Source: Topomyia yanbarensis (Eukaryota; Arthropoda; Insecta; Diptera; Culicidae). Taken from it: 64,000 nucleotides of DNA. This document shows positions 10,421-20,473 of the stretch, one piece after another. Positions within the stretch are counted from its first letter, which is position 1. Every line of letters begins with the position of its first letter. The position numbers and the translations under genes were made by a program. The notes under the pieces are model-generated. The model was not told where the DNA came from. It saw only the letters and a list, made by a program, of their open reading frames with translations, and searched no databases. The DNA lies in contig NC_080672.1 in assembly GCF_030247195.1 (NCBI RefSeq), positions 96,420,113 to 96,484,112 of the forward strand, in the 5' to 3' direction.

Positions 10421-11609
10421 CGACACCCTACTGGGTAGCTCGTGAGTAGGCTAGATCCACCGTCGGGGATTAGACCGAGTGGACCGCGTCGAATAGCTAG
10501 CAGTGGATCGTTGGGGCGCCAGTAAATGCTGACTGGCTGGCCCGATGAGTAGGCTAGGTCCACCGCCGTAGATCTAGACGAAATGGGGAGCTAAATTGCT
10601 CACTTCGTCTCCGTGATCGGAAGAAATTTACCACTCGGTTTCGGGAGAACCTCTCTCGCCGTGGAATTCTCCATCGGAGTAGGCTAGATCCATCGTTGGC
10701 TTCACAATAAGATTTTTGTAAAGCCGAGAGCTGAATGGCTCATCTGGGAAGTTGAGCGAAATGGAACGAGAACGGAACCAAACGATTTAAAGGAGTTGCA
10801 GTGCTAAATGGCACCGGACAAGGAGCCAAAGGGCTCAAGGAGTTGTGGTGCTAAAACGAAAGAAGAATTGGTATCGGGAGAACTTCCTTCGCCGGGGATC
10901 TCTTCGCCAGCGTAAGCTAGATTCACTGGACTGAGTAGATTGCGACGAGACACTATCAGTTGCAGGTCGTCGGGCCACCAGCGAACCGGAGGACACCCTT
11001 CTCCACTGGAATCGCCGAACTGACGTTGACACCTTGCTGGTTGGTTCGATTTTGGAAGAACTTCTTTCGTCAGAGAATCCTCCGTCGGAGTAGGCTAGGT
11101 CCACCGTCGGGGACTAGACCGAGTAGTTCGCAAATAAGTAGGGAGCTTAATGAGTAAATGGTGCTGAAGGGTGCGAGAAGATGCGGTGCTAAATGACACA
11201 AGGGAGCCAAGTTGTGGTGCTGAATGGCACAATAGACAAGATTGTCTTCGTAGGGGAAGAGCACTAACTCTCGACTCACAGCCAGCTTTCCAACTGCCAT
11301 ACAGAAATTGCCAGTCTGTGTGGATTGTGGAGAACTGGTGCTGTGTCGAGGAATGGTGCTGTAACCCAACTGAAGGAGTTAACTACTAAGTAGTTGAATT
11401 AGAGTGGGTGCTATGTACATAAAAACCCCTTCCCGAAGTAATTCCGTAAGGGAGTTCCGAGGAGGAATCAGGTCCTGGGTAAGAGCAGTGATGTTTAGTG
11501 GGTGGGGTGATGGCAGCCCTAAGCCGTTCTCCGAGACGTTAGGGTTTTTGTACAGATTTTCCTGCAATCTCAGGGCTTTCTTGAAAGTTTTTTAATGCTT
11601 TATAAAAAG
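10421..11609 (+). repeat. 3' non-coding tail of the R1-like LINE with imperfect direct repeats
   Basis: A phrase close to GTAGGCTAGRTCCACCG recurs at about 10446, 10546, 10679, 10912 (diverged) and 11091. It is often followed by TCGGGGAYTAGACCGAGT. Between copies a second motif with GAGCTAAATGGCAC or TTGTGGTGCTAAAT recurs. The spacing is irregular (about 100-230 bases), so this is a degenerate tandem structure and not a clean satellite. It lies between the ORF2 relic and the ACAY tail. Confidence 0.55.
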
Positions 11610-11632
11610 ACACGCACATACACACACATACC
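11610..11632 (+). repeat. (ACAY)n-type microsatellite at the LINE 3' junction
   Basis: Short run of ACAC/ACAT/ATAC units directly after the R1-like element's T-rich end. Confidence 0.6.
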
Positions 11633-11925
11633 GGGATTACATTGGCTCAGTTTAAGTGTGAATGCATAACCTTTCTATATGAGAAAAGCAAAAAGTTATC
11701 TGTCGCTGTTAGTACACAGGGGGTATAAACCGTAAACAGTCTAAATATAACATTAAGCACAATCATGTTAACTAACTATGACGTGAATGTATAGAAAAGG
11801 CATTGATCTGCAGCAAATGCCGTCAAGTCGTCTTATCAAACTTCTTGTACCTTCTTGGGGTATCAAACCGTCAATGGTTTTTCCATGGAGATATCGAATG
11901 CTAATCGAGCCTAAATTATTACGAC

Positions 11926-11963
11926 TATAAAAGCGCAAATTGCTTAATCGATTCATCCCAGTA
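11926..11963 (+). promoter_or_regulatory. Core promoter of lipase gene 1
   Basis: TATAAAAG at 11926-11933 is followed about 33 bases later by CCCAGT (A at about 11960), close to the arthropod initiator TCAGT. The start codon lies about 20 bases further on. The arrangement matches lipase gene 2. Confidence 0.65.
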
Positions 11964-11982
11964 TCACGTAGCTACCTCCAAT

Positions 11983-13057
11983 ATGATTATAACAGGAATT
12001 GCTCTGATCGGGCTTCTGGCAGTAGGTAAACAATCAAACAAAATACATTATCTCAATCAGCTACTGTAACGCATCATTTCTAGCTACCGCTCTCCCGCTG
12101 GATCAATCATGGCAGTTGGTTCCGAACTCCGAAGGATATTTGCACCTAGTCAACATCAATCCATACAACCTACCGGAACTGGATCCTAATAAACCGGAGC
12201 ACATGTTTACACCGGAAAATGATATGGTGTTTCGATTGTTCACCAGAAGCAACCCAACCGAACCGCAGATATTATCAATTGGAAATCCCTCCTCGATCAC
12301 TGGATCCAACTTCAACGCAGCGCACCGCACTCGATTTACTATTCATGGTTGGAACGGCAATGGTAACGACGGATCCAACACAGTGATACGAAACAGTTTG
12401 CTTTCGGTCGGTGATTTTAACGTGATTAGTGTGGATTGGAGTGTAGCTGCCGTGACACCAAACTATATTTCTGCTCGCAATGCAGTAGGACCCGCTGGAA
12501 CGGGAGTTGGTCTACTAATTAGTCAGCTGATGGCGCATGCTGGAGCAAACTTGAACAATATCCACGTTAGTGGTTTCAGTTTAGGGGCTCATGTCGCTGG
12601 AAATACGGGGAAACGGCACGGAGGTAACATCCATACGATCATTGCACTGGACCCGGCTGGTCCTCTGTTTTCAGCCGGACAAGCCGATGCAGTGTCTCCG
12701 CAGGACGGTCAGTATGTGGAAACCATCATGACCAACGCTGGTGTGCTGGGGATAAATGTACCGTTGGGTCAGGCAAATTTTTACCCCAACGGAGGCAGCA
12801 CACAGCCCGGTTGCGGCGTTGATGTCGGTGGAGGATGCGCCCATGGGCGGGCGCCAACTTTTTATGCTGAATCGCTTAGCTCTTCGGTACCATTCCGATC
12901 GACGAGATGTGCGAGTCACGCTGAGATTCTAGGCGGAGTTTGCACTCCCAGTGGGCCAGATGCTAACATGGGCGGGGAACCGTCCAATCATGGGCGGGGA
13001 GTTAATGGTGTTTACTTTTTGACGACTAATGCGGCGGCACCATTTGCGCAGGGATGA
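11983..13057 (+). CDS. Secreted lipase / phospholipase A1-like protein, copy 1 (2 exons)
   Basis: Join 11983-12025 and 12084-13057, 338 aa. The 58-base intron is GT-AG and interrupts the signal peptide region in phase 1. A hydrophobic leader (MIITGIALIGLLAVATALP) targets secretion. The fold is the pancreatic-lipase/insect PLA1 alpha/beta hydrolase. The nucleophile elbow GFSLGAH puts Ser at residue 180, Asp is in LDPAGP (204), and His is in CASHAEI (293). The length suits the insect PLA1/yolk-protein-like lipases, which cut acyl chains from glycerolipids. Whether it is a triglyceride lipase or a phospholipase A1 cannot be told from the sequence. The neighbour at 13579 is a close tandem paralogue of identical length. 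Confidence 0.9.
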
Positions 13058-13529
13058 AGAGAGGGGTGAAACGAAAAAACTGAAATCATTTTTATAAGCT
13101 ATGTTTGATATTAGGATAGTTTACTAGATATTAAAGTTATTATAATATTATCCAGTACTGTCTTATTCGTGATATAATGCCCAAAATTAGAAAAAGTGGA
13201 AAAATGGTGCATCGCCGACGCAGTTAAATGACTATTCGTTGCCAATTTCAATTTTTTTATATCGCGGTCGTGATGGTAAAGTTGGATGCTATGACTTTTG
13301 AAAAATTCGTATTGATAAAACGCTTGACTTTTTCGAAAGAAAAAATATTTATTTAAAACAATTATAATTTTACCTATGGCTCTTCTTTGTATGGTTCCAG
13401 AAATCTTATTCATTACTGTCTGTGTTTTGGTTACTATAACAAAATAATTTTTGGTTGAATTGAACCCTAAAAATAGCATTTGATAGCGTTGATAAATCAG
13501 ATCAATGTTCAGACCGCTGTTCGAAAACG
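13058..13529. other. Spacer between the two lipase genes
   Basis: AT-rich. No ORF of interest is seen. It contains the 3' flank of copy 1 and the upstream region of copy 2. No clear AATAAA follows copy 1. Confidence 0.5.
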
Positions 13530-13566
13530 TATAAAAGTGAGAGCTGTTCAATAATTCTCTTCAGTT
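13530..13566 (+). promoter_or_regulatory. Core promoter of lipase gene 2
   Basis: TATAAAAG at 13530-13537 and a textbook arthropod initiator TCAGTT at 13561-13566, spaced about 31 bases. The ATG follows at 13579, giving a very short 5' UTR. Confidence 0.75.
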
Positions 13567-13578
13567 ACAGATATAAAG

Positions 13579-14646
13579 ATGACCGTTAAAAATATTGCCC
13601 TGATTGGGCTTCTGACAATTGGTAATTAATTCAACTATATCAATACTAGTCACCTAATATGTGCATTTCTAGTTACCGCCCTCCCATTGGAGCAGCTGTG
13701 GCAGTTGGTTCCGAATTCCGAAGGGTATTTGCACCTAGTCAACATAAACCCATACCAACTGCCATCAGCGGACCCAAGTGAACCGGAGCACCTATTCGTA
13801 CCGGAAACTGATATGGTGTTCCGACTGTTCACCAGGAGCCACCCGACAGAACCGCAATTTCTAGAAATTGGAAATCCCTCCTCGATCACTGGATCCAACT
13901 TCAATGCAGCACATCCCACCCGATTCACCATTCACGGCTGGAACGGAAATGGTAACGATGGTTCGAACACAGTCATTCGTGACAGTTTTCTCTCGGTCGG
14001 AGACTTCAACGTTATCAGCGCCGATTGGACTGTTGCCGCCGTTAATCCAAACTACATTTCATCACGCAATGCAGTGGGACCAGCAGGGACAGGTGTTGGT
14101 AGCCTGATTGATGAGTTGATTGTACATGCAGGTGCCAACTTGGATAATATTTATGTTAGTGGTTTCAGCTTGGGGGCTCATGTTGCTGGTAACACGGGAA
14201 AATATCACAACGGCAACATAAACACAATAATTGCTCTGGATCCAGCAGGGCCTCTATTCTCAGCCGGACAGAGCGATGCTGTATCTCCTCAGGATGGACA
14301 GTACGTGGAAACTATCATGACCAACGCAGGATTACAAGGTATTAATGTACCGTTGGGTCAGGCAAACTTTTACCCAAATGGCGGTCGTCGACAACCCGGT
14401 TGTGGCACCGATATTAACGGGGCGTGCGCCCACGCACGAGCGCCAACATTGTATGCAGAATCGATCAGTTCGTCGGTTCCATTCCGGTCAACACGATGTG
14501 CAAGTCATGCCGAGATCCTAGAGGGCATTTGTACTCCGAGTGGAACGGATGCTAATCTGGGTGGAGACCCTTCCAACAATGGTTGTGGCGCCAATGGCGT
14601 TTATTTCTTATCTACTAACGATGAAGCACCATTTGCACAGGGTTAA
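13579..14646 (+). CDS. Secreted lipase / phospholipase A1-like protein, copy 2 (2 exons)
   Basis: Join 13579-13621 and 13673-14646, 338 aa, with a 51-base phase-1 GT-AG intron at the same place as in copy 1. The leader begins MTVKNIALIGLL. The catalytic residues are conserved: Ser in GFSLGAH, Asp in LDPAGP, His in CASHAEI. Most of the chain is identical to copy 1. Differences are scattered, mainly in the N-terminal third and the loop before the catalytic His (GGRRQPGCGTDINGACAH versus GGSTQPGCGVDVGGGCAH). Same intron, length and orientation show a tandem duplication. An AATAAA overlaps the TAA stop codon (14646-14651), so the 3' UTR is probably very short. Confidence 0.9.
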
Positions 14647-14729
14647 ATAAAACTATTCAAATTTTGATAAAAAGACGCCATAAACGGATAAAAATCTATC
14701 AACATTCAAAATCTATTTTTACCAGCCAT

Positions 14730-14960
14730 TTAGTAGATACTACAGATAGTCGGGTTCGGCTTTTTGGACCCGTACCCGGAAGCCGGACCCGACCCAAGCA
14801 GACCGGCTTCTGTAACTTCTCGGGTTCGGGTCGGGTTTCGGGTTTTCAAATTTTAAATTCTCGGGTTTGCGTTGGGTTAGGGTTTTTCAAAATTTTATCT
14901 CTCGGTTTCGGGTCGGGTCCGGCTTTTACAAATTTGGATTGGCTTCGAATTTTAACAAAT
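14730..14960 (+). repeat. G/C-biased degenerate simple repeat (CGGGTTCGGGT-like)
   Basis: Runs of GGGTTCGG, GGGTCGGG and ACCCGACCC on one strand, unlike the AT-rich surroundings. No coding function is seen. Confidence 0.6.
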
Positions 14961-15139
14961 TAAACCTAACAATTTCTTGCTGCTGTTTGCATCTATACAC
15001 AACATCTAGTCGCTTTTTGTCGATTTGAATGTTTCCAAGATGGGCGATTTGAATGTTTCCACGATGGCAAAAATAATGCCGATAAGTCTCCGTTACGATA
15101 CACGTTATATCCGTCTAATGCAACCGACCCCTGGATAGT
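14961..15139. other. Unassigned spacer
   Basis: Nothing recognised. A short direct repeat GATTTGAATGTTTCCA occurs at about 15023 and 15045. Confidence 0.4.
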
Positions 15140-17402
15140 CTACTTCCGGATCAACGATAAACCATTTAACATCATTAATATATCGTGTGACCTAACTACA
15201 GTACACGCGGCCTTGTATGAAGAAGTATGTTGTCTATATACCCGCCCGGGAAGTAGAGATTGATGGTGTAGTCTCCGACAGAGGCTTTAATTGCGAAGAT
15301 CTGCTGAAGTATGAGGTTGACTTCTCCAAGAATCCTTTTGCACCAGTCAGTAAATTCTAGATTGCAAGCAATTCCATTCAGCAACAATAGAGACAACAAT
15401 TGGGCCATGCAGCTACTCATTGTAGAAACAAGGAACGGTTTGGAAAAGGCGGAGAGAATCATTGAAAGTCTTCCTGTGGAGCGGTTACATATAGACTGGA
15501 CATATCCCGTTTGCAAATTACGCGAAGAAAAACTGATACATTCTTTTAAGGTAGGGGAGACTGAGGAGACTTGATCCCCTTTTTTATTTTTCAATCCTAC
15601 TCCGTGGAATGATACAAAAACTATGTATTTTTTGTACTTTTATATTGTTTCTAGGGTTGACTGATAGTCATAAAAAAATTACACGGAAATATTATACTGG
15701 ACATGAGCTATGAGCATTTTTGGAAAACAAAAAAAAACTGGAAAATTCTTTGATTAGTGGAGACTCGATCCCTAATTTGGGGACACTTGATTATTTTTTG
15801 AAAACGTGTTTAAAAGAGCATGTAGGGTAATAAGGCTATTTTTACCCTTTTTCTATTATCATCCTACCCATCTGAAGCCTTTGGTTAGAGCAGCGTCTGC
15901 CATCTTTGCTCAACGCATTGGCTCAAATGGTGTTGCGATAATTGGGGTACTCGATTAAAGTTTTTGCTGCGCTCAAACAGAAGATTTTCACCATTCTCAA
16001 GACAATTTTGTTATTATATTGGCTCTTAATAAGAGGCGAATGATCTTAAGGCTAAAACCTCTATAATCTAAATAAAAAATAGTTCCTAATAACAAAGCAA
16101 AGAAGCTGAAATAATAAAATTAATAATGAAATAATACGGTACCCTCCCTAATAGGACAAAAATAGCTACCTAACCCCATTCAATGTTATAAATGTACCAT
16201 GATTAAATTGTTGTGATTAAATATTACTATTTTTGTTACTACATATTACGCATATCTCACAAAAATTTTTTTACGAATTCCCCAAATCTCTGTGCAATTA
16301 TTTGAAAGCTGTCGTTATTATGGTTGAGGAACGTCAAATGTGGGATGCATGGTTGCTACGTATACTGTAGTAAACAATTACAGTTAAGTTTCTGTACGAT
16401 GAAGCGTTCATTTTTGACAGTATTTTTTTGTTATTTTATGGCAACAATGACTTCAATTGTTCTGGTGTAAATTTGGTTATTTTCAGTGGTGTGTATGAAG
16501 CATGGCGAAGGGGATCAAATCTCCACAAATTTGAAGGGATCAAGTGAACCCATAGCATCTATTTCAGCAAACTTTAGTACAAATATAGTTAAACAAAAAA
16601 ATCAGCTCAATCATAACGCATTCATATAATTGACATTCTCCTGTAATTCTGTATGCAAAAGTGTAGTATGTAGTGGGTGACTTTATCAATTGTATAAAAG
16701 TTTGAAAATTTAGAAAATAAATCTTCTTCAGTTCTTCTGAGATTTTTTTCTTTGAATCGGTAAAAATTCGGTAACACATGTCCAATTTATTTTTTTGTGT
16801 TAAAAAAACTTATGTTTAGATAAAACTCCGCAACTTTCTAGTATATTCGATTAATGTATTCTGATCCGCCTTTGAGTTACAATGATGGGATCAAGTCTCC
16901 CCGGGGATCAAATCTCCTCAGTCTCCCCTACGCTCCGAAAAGAAATGCAAGGAGGGTAACGTTACCGGCCACGGTAAATTTCTACGCTCCCAAGGTCACT
17001 AAAGAGTGACAATGCCATTGAAGGACCTTCTTCTATAAATTTTCGAATGAGAAAAATTCTTTCTTCTCCTAAGCTTCCTCGTAAAGGCCTGCGGGTGTCT
17101 CTTTATGGATCACCAAACTCGATGAAGTGCTGTTATAAAACCGAAGTAAGTGGATCCTGGTCACGGAAGTTTTAGAAACTAGCAGGATTATCCCCATGGG
17201 ACATCAAAAACTCCAAGTGTCCCTATATTTCAGCGAGATAATCAACCTAGTGCAGGACAGATGAAATATATATCGTGGACTAGATCTTAAAAATTTTCAA
17301 CAGCGAGAACACTTTTTGAGCCCTTTTCTAATAAATGCTCCCGTTGAGTGATCGTATCCTTTAATGGCCAATCCATCGAGCGAAGTAACAGATTTGATCA
17401 CG
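15140..17402 (+). pseudogene. Rearranged I-clade LINE relic (ORF1 plus ORF2 start), split by a TA-flanked element
   Basis: 15140-15200 reads like a small ORF2 piece (NIINISCDLT, compare TINISYDLT). 15210-15360 then matches ORF1 (VEIDGVVSDRGFNCEDLLKY against VQSEGVVTDDSLTCEDLLQY). 15400-15553 matches the knuckle region (LGHAATHCRNKE). The match resumes at 16929 after the insertion and runs through the ORF1 C-terminus. It ends at the ORF2 start, with a copy of the ATGGC...GATTTGATCAC stretch near 17362-17402. Stops are frequent, so it is dead. Confidence 0.7.
15554..16928. mobile_element. Inverted-repeat element flanked by TA, inserted in a LINE relic
   Basis: It begins GGGGAGACTGAGGAGACTTG and ends with the inverted copy (about 26 bases, one mismatch). 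It is flanked by TA at 15552-15553 and 16929-16930. Removing the element and one TA leaves sequence that aligns base for base, without a gap, with the intact LINE ORF1 near 1694-1710, so the ends and the TA duplication are well fixed. The 1375-bp body has no transposase. A phrase like GGGATCAAGTCTCC recurs in both orientations (about 15568, 15757, 16511, 16541, 16888, 16904). A SINE tail fragment lies at about 16029-16085. TA duplication suggests Tc1/mariner-type mobilisation. Confidence 0.8.
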
Positions 17403-18055
17403 AATCAATTCTCATCATCTTCCTCTCGTTTCTGGCGTTTCATTGTTTGTAGCACTTGATATCCTCCGTCAGGAAGGAGGAACCCTGAGGAACGGCCGCT
17501 GTGACTCGCATTGCCTATTGCCCGTTTGTTGGTCTGGTACAGCAGTGCTCTACTCTGGAAGTATCTCTTCAGGATCTGGCTCATTCTTTTATGCCACGCT
17601 GCGGCATTGGTCTTTTCGAGGCTGGATGGCTCGGTGACTTCCCACACTTTGGCAGCAACATCAGTTTCTGCACCTTCCTCATTCCGGGGATTACCATCAT
17701 CTAAAGACTTCAGCAGTAGCATCCTGAACATGTCCGGATACGCCAGGAGCGCAGCTTTCAGCGCCACGGTTGTTATTCCATCCGGACCGAGGGTTTTCTT
17801 TGATTTTAGTCACATCGACGTGTCTTTGAGCTCGTCGTTAGTCACTTACCACTCGGTTGTGTTTCCTCCTTCTTCTTCGTCGTACTCTTTCTCAGCACAG
17901 CTACTTATGGCAATTGGCTTGCTAAGCTTGATCTCCCGTTTTAAAGAGTCCCTACCTTCTCGAAACGTCGCTTGCGCTCCTCTCTCACTCTTCGATCTTA
18001 CGCTCTGAGCCCGCCTTCTGGATCTAAGACAAGCAGCGTGTAGCATACCGGTGCG
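17403..18055 (-). pseudogene. R1-clade LINE fragment (RT region), minus strand
   Basis: On the minus strand a segment with LRSRRRAQSV corresponds to the LRARRRAQRA linker of the R1 relic at 7263-11633. LGPDGITTVALKAALLAYPDM then matches the RT entry region LGPDGIPNVVLKAAILAYPDM, and YFQSRALLYQT matches YFQSRVLLYET. The two parts are in different frames, and the later RT blocks are joined by deletion. Confidence 0.7.
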
Positions 18056-18860
18056 ACCGTATAGAGACGGGTAAGCTGGCCAAAGAATGGCGAAAGTGGA
18101 AGGAATCACTCGATTGTTACTTTGAGGCCTACGGTATTACCGATCAAAGAGTGAAACGAGCAAAGTTATTACACCTGGGAGGATCAGTACTTCAAACCGT
18201 ATTCAGAAACCTCGGAGAACACGATCATGTACCCATAGTTGCGTTGGATCCAAAGTTTTACGACATGGCCATCGAAGAACTGGATGAGTTCTTTGAACCG
18301 TACCATCAGAATACTTCTGAACGCCGAAAACTTCGCCAGATGAAACAAACAAAAGGCGAGTGATTTGCTGATTTCATGATACGCTAGAAGCAACAGGCTT
18401 CGGAGTGCGGTTTTGACAGATATGGAACAGAAGTGGGACAAATTTTATCTAACATATTACGGATGCTGTTGTTGAAGGGTGCGCTTCAAACGATGTTCGA
18501 AAAATGATTCTTTTGCCCCTCTCGGAGACAGAAGCCCTTGGTATATCGCAAGAATGCGTTGACTTGCAGGTTGAATTGTTGAACAACAACCGAAAAAAAT
18601 ATACAAAGTGGCAGAGTAAAAAGTAGGCCACCGCAGGATCAGTACTGGAATCGCTGGTAAAACTTGCTACAATTGCGGTCGTTTAGGGCACATTTCGGTA
18701 TCGGCAATTTGTCCAACCCGTGGGAAACAGTGCCACAACTGCAAAAGTTTCGGACATTTCGAAAAGCTTTGTAGGAAGCGTAAGCATCAAGAGGGAAAAG
18801 CGCCATATACTAAACAGGTATGTTGTATATGTTTTGCACAGCATTCGCTGATTATTTCTG

Positions 18861-19304
18861 TTGCAGATCCGTACCGCTGAGACTGATATACTAGATGATA
18901 CTCCTCCGGACAAAGATCCACCCGAACGCCCAGCTCAGGACAAAGTTTATTATTCATTTTACACGGGGAACGAGTTAAACGTAATACCATGCGTTATCGG
19001 AGGATTTGGAATCGATATGTTGGTGGGTTCAGGAGCCGATGCCAATCTGATAACCGCAAAAGTTTGGTCGAAGATGAAAGAACAGAAAATTTCTGTACAT
19101 TCTTCCGAAAAGGGAAGCTCCCGGATGTTACGAGGGTACGGCAGCGACAAGCCGCTTACAATTCTGGGCTCTTTTGTAACTGATGTCACCACTGGTACGA
19201 GAACTATCCGGTCAGAATTCCTGGTTGTGGAAGAAGGCCAACGTTACCTAGTCGGTGACAAAACCGCTAAGCAACTAGGTGGGAGAAGCGTCACGACCGC
19301 TTAG
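18861..19304 (+). pseudogene. Gypsy retropepsin-like fragment with a lost active-site Asp
   Basis: An open stretch of 147 codons with the retropepsin outline: a flap-like segment around MLRGYGSDKPLTILGSF and a C-terminal YLVGDKTAKQLGG that fits the domain end. The active-site position reads MLVGSGADANLI; the family norm is a D(S/T)GA triad. This loss, with the stops in the flanking gag, shows a relic and not a host gene. Confidence 0.6.
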
Positions 19305-19742
19305 TAAAATTAAAGACATTAAGGTCAACATTCCAGCAAATCATAATATAAAACCTGTTTTTCAACCGATGCGCAGGATTCCTTTGCCACTCGAGGAAGC
19401 TGTTAGCAAAAAAATTGATGAACTATTGTAGCGTGACGTAATCGAAATTAAATCAGGCCCAACCAGCTGGGTGTCCCCATTGGTGATTGTTGGAAAGGCA
19501 AATAGGGAGCCACGATTGTGTTTGGACTTATGCTGTGTCAATGAAGCTGTGCTCAGAGAACATCACCCTATGCCCGTAATGGAAGATTATTGTTAAGTAA
19601 TTAATATTTTGAAAATGAATTTTGTTACAATTTGTTATCACCTAGCAGTAGGGTTACTACGCCTATAAAATGAATTCTATTCAGGCCCGTAGCCAGGAGT
19701 TTATTTCGGGAGGGGCTTAAAAAATTATTGTATAAAGCTTTT

Positions 19743-19908
19743 TTATTTCGATTATACAGGTTTTAACCTTATGGTTATTCGCCTCTTTTTGGGTTAGAAA
19801 ATTTCTTTAGAAAAATTTCTAACCCTACATGTGCGGGATTGATGAACGAACCGTGATGAGCTGCGTAAAAGGTAATCAATTTACCAACTACGCTTTACCC
19901 GCCCCTGC
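19743..19908 (-). mobile_element. tRNA-derived SINE with 11-bp target duplication
   Basis: Minus strand: an A box within AGCGTAGTTGGTAAATTG, a degraded B box, then a tail with a CGAATAACCATAAGGTTAAA motif. ATAAAGCTTTT flanks it exactly at 19732-19742 and 19909-19919. It is the same family as the copy at 38607-38770. Confidence 0.8.
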
Positions 19909-20473
19909 ATAAAGCTTTTAGTTCTAATTACTTCATATTGTCACTAGAAACTAAACGAAATTTTGAAAAGTTCTTAATGAAAACAAAGCCAAATCTAAGA
20001 CAATCCATGTTCTTTGTCACAAGAAAGGCTATAGTACATCAACGAATTATTGATGTTTAATTTGATTTTTATTATTTATTTTTATTCACGAGTTACAATT
20101 TACTCTCGTTGCAACAATGGATATTCTAGAGTTCTCAGTATTTATGCGCTAACCGAATATGACAATCCTTGACGGTGCTGGAAAACGCAAGGTGTTCTAA
20201 TCTACACGTTTAAAAGGTGTAGATGACGCTAAATCGAAATGAGTAGAATATCCATAAATCCATAATATCCATAAAATGTTCGATCGAAGAGAATGTCGAA
20301 ATTTGTACAAAATCTTCTGATTTAGCAAACGAATTGTAGATGGTTCAACTTCTATTTTCTTGATCAGGCGTCCTGTAACTATTACCAGTTCTAATGCATC
20401 ATGCTAACATAATTTTTTGGCATACCCCAGTTAGGAAGGAGGATCTTTGGTGATCAATAGGATCAAAATATAT

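Larger units (their letters stand above)
7263..11633 (+). mobile_element. Decayed R1-clade (Waldo-like) LINE
   Basis: Pieces of an R1-type element appear in order over three frames: a basic gag-like N-terminus (7280-7560), a gag domain (7618-7911), a CCHC knuckle CWKCEETGHLARDC (about 8001-8045), endonuclease motifs PPRLTLEQF and VIIGADFNAWAAVWGS (8390-8520), and RT motifs NALGPDGIPNVVLKAA, QFGFRKGASTVDAIR and GVPQGSILGPAPWN (9190-9790). Many frameshifts and stops show it is inactive. The 3' end runs through a long non-coding tail into an (ACAY)n-type repeat at 11610-11632. ACAY microsatellites are the known target of Waldo elements, so I favour that assignment. Confidence 0.7.

Noticed and set aside
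10357..11369. Minus-strand ORFs beginning MDLAYS
   Set aside because: They are the antisense of the repeated GTAGGCTAGRTCCACC phrase in the LINE tail.
12671..12919. Minus-strand ORFs under the lipase and GH16 genes
   Set aside because: They are shadows of conserved coding exons on the other strand.
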